A stretch of 64,000 nt of DNA from Carnobacterium_B sp045617425 (GCF_045617425.1 NZ_JAZLIO010000015.1:62001-126000); one strand, 5' to 3'. Shown: positions 35,988 through 45,845, counted from the stretch's first letter. Program-made: numbers and translations. The notes: generated from the letters alone by a model not told the origin.

Positions 35988-36152
35988 CACTTCATTGTTT
36001 ATTTAAATAATGAAAGTAATAACATACATAATACATAAAGCAAAAAATCAGCAAGTATGAATTAGGTTCAATACCATATACATACCTGCTAATTAGATGT
36101 TTAATATAAATCAAAAATTTAAAAAGGTGATTGGTACAAAAAAGTCGACAGT

Positions 36153-37142
36153 CTAACGTTTCAAAATCTTTTCAATTTCGTCTAATTCTGAAGGCGAAAA
36201 ATCAAGATTATCTAATGCTTTGACATTATCCTCAATTTGGCTTACCTTGCTGGCTCCAATCAGTACACTTGTGACTTTTCCATTTCTTAAAATCCACGAA
36301 ACAGCCATTTCAGCTAACGTTTGACCTCGGCGTTTCGCGATTTCGTTTAGTGCTCTTGATTTTTCTAAGGTAGCTTTTACCTTTACTTCATCTAAGAACT
36401 GACTTGTTGTCCGACCCGCTCTTGAATCTTTTGGAATGCCATCCAGGTAACGGTCTGTCAACATACCTTGCGCTAAGGGACTAAACGCAATCGTTCCTAA
36501 TTGGTTTTCTTGTAAAACATCTTGTAGACCATCTTCTATCCAACGGTTATACATACTGTAAGAAGGTTGATGAATAATGAAAGGCGTTTTTAATTCTTTA
36601 AATATTTTTGAAATTTCAGTTGTTTGTTCTGCAGAGTAATTAGAAATTCCAATATACAAAGCTTTACCTTGGCGAACCATTAAGTCCAATGCATGTGCTG
36701 TTTCTTCAAAAGGTGTATCCGGATCTGGACGATGAGAATAAAAGATATCAACATAATCTAATCCAAGGCGCTTCAAACTTTGGTCAATACTAGCAGTCAA
36801 ATACTTTTTAGAACCAAATTCACCGTACGGGCCTGGCCACATATCATATCCGGCCTTGCTTGAAATAATCAACTCATCACGGTAAGGAAGCAAATCTTTC
36901 TTTAAAATGCGTCCAAAATTTTCTTCAGCACTACCCGCTGGAGGTCCGTAGTTATTAGCTAAGTCAAAATGTGTAATTCCCAAGTCAAATGCACGATGAA
37001 CCATTTTACGGCTATTTTCAAATAAATCTACATCACCGAAATTATGCCACATCCCTAAAGATAATGCTGGCAATTTTAATCCACTGTTTCCCACACGATT
37101 GTAAATCATATTATCATAACGATTTTCTGCTGCTTGATACAT
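36153..37142 (-). CDS. aldo/keto reductase (YghZ/Gpr-like)
   Basis: NADPH-dependent oxidoreductase of 329 residues, TIM barrel. The AKR tetrad is visible: Asp60 in THFDLANNYGP, Tyr65, Lys96 in IISSKAGYDMWPGPYG and His137 in IFYSHRPD. The segment SKAGYDMWPGPYGEFGSKKY is characteristic of the YghZ group, which reduces L-glyceraldehyde 3-phosphate and methylglyoxal. AAGGAG-like signal is weak. It stands alone with no regulator nearby; general carbonyl detoxification is likely. Confidence 0.9.
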   Translation of the reverse strand: MYQAAENRYDNMIYNRVGNSGLKLPALSLGMWHNFGDVDLFENSRKMVHRAFDLGITHFDLANNYGPPAGSAEENFGRILKKDLLPYRDELIISSKAGYDMWPGPYGEFGSKKYLTASIDQSLKRLGLDYVDIFYSHRPDPDTPFEETAHALDLMVRQGKALYIGISNYSAEQTTEISKIFKELKTPFIIHQPSYSMYNRWIEDGLQDVLQENQLGTIAFSPLAQGMLTDRYLDGIPKDSRAGRTTSQFLDEVKVKATLEKSRALNEIAKRRGQTLAEMAVSWILRNGKVTSVLIGASKVSQIEDNVKALDNLDFSPSELDEIEKILKR

Positions 37143-37266
37143 TCAACCACTCCTGTTTTTTAATTTCTTTCTTTTTCAATTATAACGCTTTCACAGATGA
37201 GAAACAATCGATTGTAAAAGTTCACAGCATAATTCCATTAAGAATTTATATATTTTTTAATACAAA

Positions 37267-37306
37267 AAGAAGAACCGTGCTTGTAGAAGACGGTTCATCT
37301 TTTTTT
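37267..37306. terminator. intrinsic terminator
   Basis: Seven-bp stem GAACCGT/ACGGTTC with T8 on the plus side and a shorter A-run on the minus side. Probably ends the GNAT transcript from the right. Confidence 0.6.
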
Positions 37307-37329
37307 TGCTCTGATTAGCTGTATACCTA

Positions 37330-37839
37330 TTAGATTGTCTTAGTCATGATCAAATCGGTTTGCTCGTCCTCTCCCATAAAGAACGAATGCGAGCTGACTT
37401 GAATAAACCCATTCTTTTTATAAAAGGATAGAGCACTTAAATTTTCTTCCCAAACACCTAACCAAATTACTTTTTTATTCCTTTCTTTTGCAAATTGTTT
37501 AGCTTTCTCGATCAAAAATGTGCCATATCCTTTTCTTTTACGGTCACTTTTAATATAGATTCTTTCAATTTCTACAGCATTTTCATCAATTTTTTCCGTT
37601 TGGGCATCACCTATGTTCAATTTTAAGTAACCGACTATTTCTTCATTATCTAATAGAAAGAAAAAAGTAGAATTTTCATTTGTAAGTTCTTGTTTGAGTT
37701 GTGCATTATTGTAGGCTTTTTCCAAATAGTTTTTTAGGTCTTCCTCAGTGTTTTGATCCTTAAAGGTATCTGTAAACAGTTCTATACTGATTTTTTGAAG
37801 TGATTTTAAATCTTCTAAGGTACATTTTTTCAATTCCAT
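37330..37839 (-). CDS. GNAT-family N-acetyltransferase
   Basis: A 169-residue acetyltransferase with the acetyl-CoA pyrophosphate loop RKRKGYGTFLIEKA (about 97-110) after the beta-4 strand VEIERIYIKSD, and a C-terminal LSALSFYKKNGF motif. The target could be a small amine, polyamine (SpeG/PaiA-like) or protein N-terminus; not resolvable. AAAGGAG precedes ATG. It follows the MarR gene by 14 bases, so it is the likely regulated partner. Confidence 0.88.
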   Translation of the reverse strand: MELKKCTLEDLKSLQKISIELFTDTFKDQNTEEDLKNYLEKAYNNAQLKQELTNENSTFFFLLDNEEIVGYLKLNIGDAQTEKIDENAVEIERIYIKSDRKRKGYGTFLIEKAKQFAKERNKKVIWLGVWEENLSALSFYKKNGFIQVSSHSFFMGEDEQTDLIMTKTI

Positions 37840-37853
37840 AATACTAGTCTCCT

Positions 37854-38306
37854 TTAGTAATTTCGTTTAATCCCTTTTTTAACCAGATCCCAGTCAGATT
37901 CTGTATTCTGTTTTATTTTGGTTAAAATTTGAGAAAAAATTTTGATTTCTTCGTCCGACAAGCCTTTTAGTGCAACCTCATTAGAATAAAGATTTTCTTT
38001 CACAATACACTCCGCTAATTCATCACCTTTAGGTGTAGTAAATAACCTTTTGATTTTTTTATTCACTGAATCAGCTCTCTTTTCAATTAGTCCATTCTGT
38101 TCAAGTTTTTGAATAGCTCTTGATGCAGTAGTACGATCTACTTTTATCATTTCACTTAAATTATCTGGTATAATTCCTGGATTTTCTTTAATCCTTACTA
38201 AGTAGAGGTATTGTCCTCTTGTAAGATTAAGCTCTTTAAATTCTATATTAGCGATAGAGTCTAAGGCTCTTGCAATTACTCCAATGTCACGAAGAATGTC
38301 TATCAT
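37854..38306 (-). CDS. MarR-family transcriptional regulator
   Basis: A 150-residue winged-helix repressor: IEFKELNLTRGQYLYLVRI, then KVDRTTASRAIQKLEQNGLIEKR with the wing NKKIKRLFTTPKG. Start MIDILRDIG at 38306 is preferred over an upstream Met because AGGGGG lies 6 bases before it. The protein heads an operon with the GNAT gene. A perfect-arm inverted repeat over its promoter points to autorepression. Confidence 0.92.
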   Translation of the reverse strand: MIDILRDIGVIARALDSIANIEFKELNLTRGQYLYLVRIKENPGIIPDNLSEMIKVDRTTASRAIQKLEQNGLIEKRADSVNKKIKRLFTTPKGDELAECIVKENLYSNEVALKGLSDEEIKIFSQILTKIKQNTESDWDLVKKGIKRNY

Positions 38307-38338
38307 TTCGTTCCCCCTTTTTGTTCTTAACAATTCCT

Positions 38339-38371
38339 ATTATAACGATTTTTGTTGTAATTGCAACAAAA
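38339..38371 (-). promoter_or_regulatory. marR promoter with inverted-repeat operator
   Basis: Minus-strand TTGCAA (38361-38366), 16 bases, TATAAT (38339-38344). The inverted repeat TTTTGTTG-N6-CAACAAAA (38350-38371) covers the -35 and spacer, as expected for MarR autorepression. Confidence 0.8.
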
Positions 38372-38372
38372 A

Positions 38373-38405
38373 AGAAGAACGACACTTTTTAAGTGTTGTT
38401 CTTCT
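38373..38405 (-). terminator. intrinsic terminator of the bgl operon
   Basis: Arms AGAAGAACGACACTT and AAGTGTTGTTCTTCT pair over 15 bases with one mismatch. The T-run on the minus strand is formed by the A-run that is also part of the marR operator. Confidence 0.85.
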
Positions 38406-38455
38406 TTTTTATATACAAGCTTAAGTGAGTAGCATTACTACCATTAGCTCATTTT

Positions 38456-39304
38456 TTAGCCATCTAATTCATTGTAATTCAATAAGCGATTGATATGAAC
38501 TGCTAAATATGTTAATTCATCATTCGGTACCTCTTTATCGTATATTTTTCCCACGTACTCTTTAACTTTAAAAGCACTATTCATGGCTTGAGGATAAAGA
38601 ATTGCAATTTGTTCAAACAATTCTTTATCGCCTTTTTCCATCAATTCATCTGCAAAAAACCGCTCTACAAAAAATTTAACATGTGTAATAAAACGTACAT
38701 AATGAATGGATTCAGTATTGACCGTTGTATTTAAGCTATACCGAATTAAATTAACGATGCTCCCGACCATTTTAGCGTATTTCATACCATCAGCATTTTG
38801 ATTATCTGAATTTTGTGCATTGATCAAATGAAACGCAATATTCGCAGCTTCCTCTTCCGGTAAATTAGTTTCTAAAGCCTTGTTTACCAAGGTACGGGCA
38901 TACTCACCAATATGGAATTCTTTTGGGTAATAGCTCTTTATTTCCCAATATACTCGATTGATAATGTTAATTCCTTTTTCTGCTCTCTCTACTGCAAAAT
39001 TTAAATGATCCATTAGTGTGAAGTAGATACTAAGATTTAACGGAGAACCTAAATACTGTTCTGCGTACTGAACAATCTCCTGAGTTATATCAAAATAAAC
39101 GGGAGAGATTGCATCAACCAAGTCTAAAAGCTGTTGAGTCTGTATGTTTTCTACAGGAAGAAAAGATTGATCTACTTGGTTATCTTCAATAGACATTCCG
39201 GTTTTCTTCCCATATCCAATCCCTTTTCCAAACACAACCATTTCTTTACCATCTTTTTCTACTAAGACGACACTTGAATTGAGTACTTTTTTAATATGTG
39301 ACAA
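38456..39304 (-). CDS. BglG/LicT-family transcription antiterminator
   Basis: A 282-residue RNA-binding antiterminator. The CAT RNA-binding domain spans residues 1-58 (IKKVLNSSVVLVEKDGKEM, FGKGIGYGKKTG), followed by PRD1 (about 65-170) and PRD2 (about 172-280) with the regulatory His residues phosphorylated by HPr or EII. A TTG start with GGGAG upstream. It is last of three bgl genes; its target is the RAT/terminator at 42691-42770 in the same operon's leader, so it controls its own synthesis. Confidence 0.93.
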   Translation of the reverse strand: MSHIKKVLNSSVVLVEKDGKEMVVFGKGIGYGKKTGMSIEDNQVDQSFLPVENIQTQQLLDLVDAISPVYFDITQEIVQYAEQYLGSPLNLSIYFTLMDHLNFAVERAEKGINIINRVYWEIKSYYPKEFHIGEYARTLVNKALETNLPEEEAANIAFHLINAQNSDNQNADGMKYAKMVGSIVNLIRYSLNTTVNTESIHYVRFITHVKFFVERFFADELMEKGDKELFEQIAILYPQAMNSAFKVKEYVGKIYDKEVPNDELTYLAVHINRLLNYNELDG

Positions 39305-39328
39305 AGAAAATCACTCCCGTTTATTTTT

Positions 39329-40792
39329 TTAGTCTATACTTGCTCCATTTGTTTCAATAACTTCTTTATACCAATAAAAGGAGTCTTTTTTCAATCGATC
39401 AAGCGTCCCATTACCTTCATCGTCTTGATCAACATAAATAAATCCATAACGTTTTGACATTTGAGAGGTCCCTGCGCTAATGATATCAATTGCACCCCAG
39501 CTGGTGTACCCAATTAGGTCTACACCTTCATCAATGGCTTCACCCATTTGTTTAAAGTGTTCTTTAAAATAATCGATTCGATAAGGGTCATGAATTTTTC
39601 CTTCAACAACTTCGTCTTTTGCGCCCATACCATTTTCTACTATCATCAATGGTACTTGATAACGATCATATAATTCAAGTAAAGAAATTTTCAATCCTTT
39701 AGGATCAATTTGCCATCCCCAATCAGTAGATGGAAGATAAGGATTTTTCACTCCTAAAACAGTGTTTCCTGCTGTACGCTCGGCATTTTCATCGCCTGAT
39801 TCAGTCATAGACATATAGTAACTAAACGATACAAAGTCTACCGTATGTTCTTTTAAAATAGTTCGATCATTTTCTTCCATTTTAATATGGATGCCTTTAT
39901 TTTCTAATTGACGTTCAATTAATTTAGGGTATTCTCCAAAAACTTGAACATCTGCATAAAAAAGATTTTCTAAATTCTTTTTCAAAGTAAGCTCTACGTC
40001 AATTGGTGTACAAGTCCTTGGGTACGTTGTTAACTTCGTAATCATGCAACCAACTTCACTGCCTTTTATTTTTTCATGGCAATCTTTCGTTACTAAAGCA
40101 GATGCAACAAATTGATGGTGCAGTGCTTGATAAATAATTTCCTCTTCTTTACCTTCTGGACATTTGTCTGGAATGATTCCTGCTGTCGTAAATGGATGAC
40201 GGTGAATGCTGTCAATTTCATTAAATGTCAGCCAGTATTTAACTAAATCTTTATAGCGATCAAAACACACATTTGAAAAACGAACAAAATCATCGATTAC
40301 TCGGCGATCAGCCCAACCATTGTATTCCAAACTTAACGCTAGGGGCATTTCATAATGAGACAATGTTACTATTGGTTCAATATTCAACCGCTTCATTTCT
40401 TGAAATAAATTATCATAAAAAATTAGCCCTTTTTCATTAGGTTCAGCTTCTTCTCCTGTAGGAAAGATTCTAGACCAAGCAATAGATACACGTAGAGCCT
40501 TCGTACCCATCTCAGCGAATAAAGCTAGATCCTCTTTGTATCTATGGTAGAAATCAATCCCACGACGCTTAGGATAGATTTTATCAGATGGATCTTCCAT
40601 TGCTTCTGTAACGCTTTCTGTTGTTATTTTCATATGTCCTGCAAAATTTTTCACATCTAAATCAGGTTTATAGGTTGCTACATCTGCGACAGATAGCCCT
40701 TTACCATCTTTATTCCATGCTCCTTCTGCTTGGTTCGCTGCAATTGCACCGCCCCATAGAAATCCTTTTGGAAAGTGTGTTGTTTTAGTCAT
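39329..40792 (-). CDS. 6-phospho-beta-glucosidase (GH1)
   Basis: A 487-residue cytoplasmic enzyme hydrolysing the phosphorylated beta-glucosides delivered by the PTS protein. The acid/base is Glu192 in YWLTFNEID and the nucleophile Glu lies in IVENGMGA. The phosphate-binding loop SAGTSQMSKRYGFIYVD keeps Ser, Lys and Tyr of true 6-phospho enzymes, in contrast to the GH1 near 13 kb. Two bases separate its start from the PTS stop codon. Confidence 0.95.
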   Translation of the reverse strand: MTKTTHFPKGFLWGGAIAANQAEGAWNKDGKGLSVADVATYKPDLDVKNFAGHMKITTESVTEAMEDPSDKIYPKRRGIDFYHRYKEDLALFAEMGTKALRVSIAWSRIFPTGEEAEPNEKGLIFYDNLFQEMKRLNIEPIVTLSHYEMPLALSLEYNGWADRRVIDDFVRFSNVCFDRYKDLVKYWLTFNEIDSIHRHPFTTAGIIPDKCPEGKEEEIIYQALHHQFVASALVTKDCHEKIKGSEVGCMITKLTTYPRTCTPIDVELTLKKNLENLFYADVQVFGEYPKLIERQLENKGIHIKMEENDRTILKEHTVDFVSFSYYMSMTESGDENAERTAGNTVLGVKNPYLPSTDWGWQIDPKGLKISLLELYDRYQVPLMIVENGMGAKDEVVEGKIHDPYRIDYFKEHFKQMGEAIDEGVDLIGYTSWGAIDIISAGTSQMSKRYGFIYVDQDDEGNGTLDRLKKDSFYWYKEVIETNGASID

Positions 40793-40794
40793 AT

Positions 40795-42639
40795 TTATTC
40801 TCCTATCTGTGCTACCGTCATAACGGTTTGATTTTGGTTTGCTTTTTCATGTGTAATGGTTTGATTGATCTTAAACAATTCTTTATTGGTTACCACTGCT
40901 ATAACCGTTGGATCATATCCAGCATTTGCGATAGCTTTTATATCAAATGATACCAAACGATCACCTGCTTTAACGATATCACCCTCTTTAACATGTGGTG
41001 TGAAGTATTTCCCTTCTAATTGCACGGTTTCTAATCCAATATGAAAAAGAACTTCAGCCCCATTCCTCATTTTCATTCCTATTGCATGATGCGTTTCAAA
41101 TAACATAGTAATCGTGCCATCAGCCGGAGCATGCAGTTCTCCTATTTCAGGAATAATAGCAATACCCTCACCTACTAGCTTAGTTGAAAATACTTCATCA
41201 TTTACTTCAGCTAAAGGAATGACTTCTCCTTCAATTGGGCTATAAAAATTGGTACTTCCTGATATGTTCTCCGCAAAAGCTTGTTTTTCTGATTCAACTG
41301 CTTCTTCTTTCCATATAAATAGTACAGCAACAAATGAGACTACAAATGAGATACCCAATGTCACAAAAGCATACACTAAATTTAAGGTGTTTTCGGGAGA
41401 AGCAAACATAGTAATACTAGCCAAACCTGGTCCAACTAGTGCAAAAGCTTCAACCGCCATAATGCCTATAAATGCTCCGCCTATCAAACTTCCGAGCATG
41501 ACACTATATAAGACTTTTTTATGCAAAATTGTGACTCCATAAAGTGCTGGTTCTGTAATTCCAAACAACGCTGAGATTCCTGCTGATAATGCAGTAGATT
41601 TCAACCTTTTATCTTTGCTTTTTACAGCAACTGCAAAACAGGCGCCAGACTCAGCAAGGTTATGAGCTAAAGAAGCCGGCAAATAAAGCAATTCACGACC
41701 CATTTCACTTATAGAAGTGACTGCATATGGAATCATCGCTTTGTGCATCCCTGTTACTACCATAAACGGTAAGAAAGCAGCAAGAGCAGCAGTTGCAACC
41801 CATCCAAATTGGTTAAATAGGAATAAGATAACGTTTGCAAATCCTTGTCCAACAGTAATGCCGATTGGACCTAATACTAATAGCGTTATTGGTACAGTAA
41901 TTAACAATGACATCATAGGAACAAAGAAAATTCTAATAGCTTTAGGAGAGTACTTTGTAAATAGTTTCTCCATTTGAGCATACAGTAAAATACACAAGAT
42001 TGCTGGAAAAACTTGTGAAGCATAAGCTACATTTGGAACACCAATGGAGAATAACGAAGTTCCTTCTGAAATCAATGTGGTCATACTTGGAAGAATCAAC
42101 GCTCCAACTGCAGATACTGCAACAAGTGAATTGACTTTTAGTTTATTAGCTGTTGTCATAGCTACCAGTATTGGTAAGAAATAAAGAGGTGCTCCTCCAA
42201 TAAGATCTAATATTTGATAGGTCTGAGAAGCTGGGTCTATCCAACCAAACATTGAAATGAGTAATAACATAGATTTCAATATTCCACCACCTGCAATTGC
42301 AGGAATTAACGGTTGAAAAATACTAATGATAAAATCCATTACTAAACTACTTAGTTTTTGTTTAGGTTTATTTCCAGGTCCGTTCGATGCTGGAATATCT
42401 CCTATTACTTTTAACACTTCGTCGTAAACTTCTACAACTTCATTACCAATAATTACTTGGCATTGAACATTTTGTCGAACGCCCATAACACCATCAATTT
42501 GTTCCAACTCTTTAATGTCTACTTTAGAATCATCATTTAATGTGAATCTAAGTCTAGTAGAACAATGTTCTAAATGCGAAATGTTTTGTTTTCCACCAAC
42601 TTTCTTAACAATTTCTGCAGCCGTTTGTTGATAATTCAT
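40795..42639 (-). CDS. PTS beta-glucoside transporter EIIBCA
   Basis: A 614-residue permease that imports and phosphorylates beta-glucosides (arbutin, salicin or cellobiose type). EIIB carries phospho-Cys26 in LEHCSTRLRF; EIIC spans about 100-460 with ten or so helices and FGITEPALYGVT; EIIA occupies the last 150 residues with active His533 in VLFHIGLETV. Domain order B-C-A is standard for BglF/BglP. First gene of the operon, preceded by the RAT leader and a cre box. Confidence 0.96.
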   Translation of the reverse strand: MNYQQTAAEIVKKVGGKQNISHLEHCSTRLRFTLNDDSKVDIKELEQIDGVMGVRQNVQCQVIIGNEVVEVYDEVLKVIGDIPASNGPGNKPKQKLSSLVMDFIISIFQPLIPAIAGGGILKSMLLLISMFGWIDPASQTYQILDLIGGAPLYFLPILVAMTTANKLKVNSLVAVSAVGALILPSMTTLISEGTSLFSIGVPNVAYASQVFPAILCILLYAQMEKLFTKYSPKAIRIFFVPMMSLLITVPITLLVLGPIGITVGQGFANVILFLFNQFGWVATAALAAFLPFMVVTGMHKAMIPYAVTSISEMGRELLYLPASLAHNLAESGACFAVAVKSKDKRLKSTALSAGISALFGITEPALYGVTILHKKVLYSVMLGSLIGGAFIGIMAVEAFALVGPGLASITMFASPENTLNLVYAFVTLGISFVVSFVAVLFIWKEEAVESEKQAFAENISGSTNFYSPIEGEVIPLAEVNDEVFSTKLVGEGIAIIPEIGELHAPADGTITMLFETHHAIGMKMRNGAEVLFHIGLETVQLEGKYFTPHVKEGDIVKAGDRLVSFDIKAIANAGYDPTVIAVVTNKELFKINQTITHEKANQNQTVMTVAQIGE

Positions 42640-42690
42640 TTATGAATTCCTCCTTTTATTATGGCAGATGAGATTTTAGTATACAAAAAA

Positions 42691-42770
42691 GGACCTAAAA
42701 AACGGCTCATAGGATTTTACTCCTAGTAATTCGTTGTTTTAGGTCCTGCCTGCATTACCAGTCACATGCC
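42691..42770 (-). promoter_or_regulatory. LicT/BglG-type RAT antiterminator overlapping an intrinsic terminator
   Basis: On the minus transcript a RAT-like segment (42770 to 42737, containing GGTAATGCAGGCAGGACCTAAA, close to the bgl RAT consensus) overlaps the left arm of a terminator. The terminator arms are 42732-42746 and 42691-42704 (GGACCTAAAA core), followed by a run of U from the AAAAAA at 42685-42690. Bound antiterminator protein would hold RAT and let transcription enter the PTS gene. Confidence 0.88.
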
Positions 42771-42786
42771 TGATTAAGTTACCATT

Positions 42787-42817
42787 ACTATACTACAGGA
42801 TTTTGAAAACGTCAACA
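42787..42817 (-). promoter_or_regulatory. bgl operon promoter with overlapping cre box
   Basis: Minus-strand TTGACG (42810-42815), 17 bases, TATAGT (42787-42792). On the plus strand TGAAAACGTCAACA (42804-42817) matches the cre consensus in 13 of 14 positions and covers the -35, so CcpA would block RNA polymerase. The remaining bases to 43027 hold only a weak hairpin near 42888-42913. Confidence 0.85.
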
Positions 42818-43027
42818 TAAAATAAAAAAGCAATAATTTTAGTACTCTTATAGCATTCGTTACTTTATTTCATTTTACTTGAATATAAATCTGTAAAATA
42901 ATTTTACAAGATTCATTTGCAAACACTCTTCTATGTCTTGCATTGCACGTGAACTATCTGTTCAATTAATTCTCTTTTTTCCTTATTTATGTTTCCCCAT
43001 CTTTGAGATAACAGTTATTAGTTGCTG

Positions 43028-44263
43028 TTAATCAACTATTGTTTTAGCTATCCTAACACTAGTTACTTTCTTTTTATAAAAAACGTTTAACACTAACCCA
43101 GTTATGACAACTGCAATTGCTAAATAAAATGCTTTAGTATAGTCACCATTATTATTGATAGAAATTGCTGCTGACACTTTTGGAGCAATAAAAGCAGCTG
43201 TTGAATATCCGATAAATACGATACCATAGTTGACTCCTTGGAATTTTGGCCCAAAGTTATCCATAACAAGTGATGGAAATACCCCCATAACGCCACCGAA
43301 ACATAATCCCAGTCCGATGATCCCAATAGCAAATCCAAGTGTCGTTTGAATCAGAATCAAAATAACAAACATTAGTGCAATGATACTATATATAATCGTA
43401 ATGGTAGTAGATTGCCCTAGTTTATCAGAAATAGTTCCCCAGACTACCCTTCCTAATGTATTGCTTAATGAATAAAGACTGACATAAAATGCTGCTGTAG
43501 CCGCTGTTAAACCAAAGGTGGATTGGCCGATAGCCGCTGCATTAGAGGCAATCATCAAACCAGAAAATGAACCTGTTGCAAACATCAATAGAATAAGATA
43601 AAAATTGATGGATTGAAGCATTTCTTTCCAATTTTTGCTGACAACTTTAACTTGCAAAGCTTGATTTTGTTTTACATTTGTTTTACTTGATGTAATTTGT
43701 TTAGGTGCAACTTTAATAAATAAACTACATGTAAAACCAATTAGAATATACGTTATTCCCATCCAAACAAATGCTGTACCTACACCTTTACTTTGAATCA
43801 ATTGATTAGCAATTGGAGCTGCTATTATAGCTGCTCCTCCCATTCCTGCAGTAATCAATCCAGAAGCCAATCCTTTTTTGTCAGGGAAAAAACGGATTGT
43901 ATTGCTTAAACAACCAGAATAAGCAAAACCTTGCCCAAACCCAGCTAAAACACCATAGTAAAGATACAATTGGAATAAACTAGTTGCTGTACCAGTCAAA
44001 GCAAACCCAGCTCCGAACAATACTGCTCCTGCCATAATGCTCCATTTAGACCAACCTTTATCGGTCAAAAATCCTCCTAAAACCATGGGAATAGGTCCTA
44101 AAGCTGCATTAATAGCAAAGGCTGTCATTACTTCTCCCATTGTCCAACTATTTGCTTCAGACAAAGGCCCTGCTAAAACACTAAAAGCATAAATTGCTCC
44201 TGTACACATTAAGATTCCCATAGAACTAACTAAAACTATCCACCGATTCGGTTTTTTAGACAT
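43028..44263 (-). CDS. OFA-type MFS carboxylate transporter
   Basis: A 411-residue major facilitator with 12 helices of the oxalate/formate antiporter family: MGILMCTGAIYAFSVLAGPL in helix 1 and RFFPDKKGLASGLITAGMGG after helix 4. Relatives move small carboxylates such as oxalate, formate or lactate. Its start overlaps the stop of the CoA-transferase gene by eight bases, linking transport to CoA activation of the same acid. Substrate unknown. Confidence 0.88.
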   Translation of the reverse strand: MSKKPNRWIVLVSSMGILMCTGAIYAFSVLAGPLSEANSWTMGEVMTAFAINAALGPIPMVLGGFLTDKGWSKWSIMAGAVLFGAGFALTGTATSLFQLYLYYGVLAGFGQGFAYSGCLSNTIRFFPDKKGLASGLITAGMGGAAIIAAPIANQLIQSKGVGTAFVWMGITYILIGFTCSLFIKVAPKQITSSKTNVKQNQALQVKVVSKNWKEMLQSINFYLILLMFATGSFSGLMIASNAAAIGQSTFGLTAATAAFYVSLYSLSNTLGRVVWGTISDKLGQSTTITIIYSIIALMFVILILIQTTLGFAIGIIGLGLCFGGVMGVFPSLVMDNFGPKFQGVNYGIVFIGYSTAAFIAPKVSAAISINNNGDYTKAFYLAIAVVITGLVLNVFYKKKVTSVRIAKTIVD

Positions 44264-45845
44264 AAAGTAAACGCTCCTTTTCTGTATTAGCTAAGATGAT
44301 TTCTTTTAATCCACCCCAATTTTCTTCAAACATTCCTTTGTCCATTTCTTTTAAGTTTTCTGCTATCAAAGGTGTAAAATCCATTTGATTTAAAATATCT
44401 TGCTCTAACTCAATTCCAGGTGCTATTTCAATTAATCGTAGCATTCCTTCTTGTAAATCAAATACTGCACGTTCTGTTACATATAAGACTTCTTGATTAA
44501 TGCTTGATGCGTATTGTCCACTAAATGTAATTTGTTCGACATTTTTCAAGAATTTTTTAACTCGGCCTTCCTGAATTATCGTTAATTTGCCATCTTTCAC
44601 TTCTTCTTTTAACCCTCCAGCTGTGAATGTACCCGCAAAAACTAATTTTTTAGCTGCTTGAGAAATATTGATAAATCCACCACAACCTGCTACACGACCA
44701 CTAAATTTAGAAACATTTACATTTCCAAATTGATCACTTTGAGCTAACCCTAAAACTGATAAATCTAATCCACCACCATCATAAAAGTCAAATTGTGAAT
44801 GATGATCAACGATTGCTTCACTGTTATAAGCATGACCGAAGTCTTTCAATCCAGCTGGAACGCCCCCAACTGATCCGGCTTCTGTGGTTAAATTCAATTG
44901 ATCGTTGACTCCTTCTTCTGCCGCTACGGTAGCTACATTCACTGGAATACCTACACCTAAATTCAAAATAGTTTCTGGAACCAGTTCAGCAGCTGCTCGG
45001 CGAGCAATTACTTTTCGAGCATCTAGCTCTAGAGGTACAACTGTATCTAAAGGTACTTTTACTTGACCAGAAAAAGCTGGATTGTATTGTGTATTCTCTG
45101 TTTGAAAATGGTTTTCAGGTTCGGAAACAACAATATAGTCGACTAAAATTCCAGGAACTCTTACATCTTTGGGATTCAACGATCCAGCTACTGCTAACGA
45201 TTCTACTTGAGCAATCACGATTCCTCCTGAATTTTTAGCTGCTTGAGCGACAGGTAACACTTCCATATGCAGTCCTTCTTTTTCTAATGTTAAATTGCCT
45301 TTTTCATCTGCAACAGTCCCTCTAATTAAACCAACATCAACCGGAAAACTCTTATAAAATAACCATTCATCTCCCGCAATCTCAACTAGTTCTACTAAAT
45401 CTTCAGTTGTACAGTCTGATATTTTCCCTCCCTCTAAGCGAGGATCCACAAACGTACGCATACCTACTTTCGTAAACAATCCAGGCCGTTTAGCAGCTAT
45501 TTCGCGATATAGTTGAGCAATAACTCCTTGAGGTAAGTTATATGCTTCACACTTATTTTCCATGATCAAATCACTGATTTGTGGAGAAGCATTTACAATC
45601 CCGCCAATCCAACGTTTGATCAGCCCTTCATGTGCCAAGTGACTCATCCCTTTTGTTCTACGGTCTCCTACAGCACTTGCATGCATAACAGTTAAATTTT
45701 TAGGTTCTGCTTCTTCTTTGAACCGATTTTCAATGGCTATTAACATCTCTTCATTTACACACGACATTCCAAAACCTGTTACTGCTATCGTACTATTATC
45801 GTTAATTAGTTGTGCAGCTTCTGCTGCTGTAATTACTTTTGTCAT
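44256..45845 (-). CDS. family I CoA-transferase (acetate/propionate CoA-transferase, YdiF-like)
   Basis: A 529-residue fused alpha-beta CoA-transferase moving CoA between acyl-CoA and a free carboxylate. The catalytic Glu is Glu322 in LTTEAGSVGGVP, and the start of the second half is LNLGVGIPVNVATV. Length and fusion match E. coli YdiF and propionate CoA-transferase. It overlaps the MFS gene and follows the enoyl-reductase-like gene; together with the LysR protein they look like one inducible route for a short carboxylic acid. Which acid is not evident. Confidence 0.88.
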   Translation of the reverse strand: MTKVITAAEAAQLINDNSTIAVTGFGMSCVNEEMLIAIENRFKEEAEPKNLTVMHASAVGDRRTKGMSHLAHEGLIKRWIGGIVNASPQISDLIMENKCEAYNLPQGVIAQLYREIAAKRPGLFTKVGMRTFVDPRLEGGKISDCTTEDLVELVEIAGDEWLFYKSFPVDVGLIRGTVADEKGNLTLEKEGLHMEVLPVAQAAKNSGGIVIAQVESLAVAGSLNPKDVRVPGILVDYIVVSEPENHFQTENTQYNPAFSGQVKVPLDTVVPLELDARKVIARRAAAELVPETILNLGVGIPVNVATVAAEEGVNDQLNLTTEAGSVGGVPAGLKDFGHAYNSEAIVDHHSQFDFYDGGGLDLSVLGLAQSDQFGNVNVSKFSGRVAGCGGFINISQAAKKLVFAGTFTAGGLKEEVKDGKLTIIQEGRVKKFLKNVEQITFSGQYASSINQEVLYVTERAVFDLQEGMLRLIEIAPGIELEQDILNQMDFTPLIAENLKEMDKGMFEENWGGLKEIILANTEKERLLYV

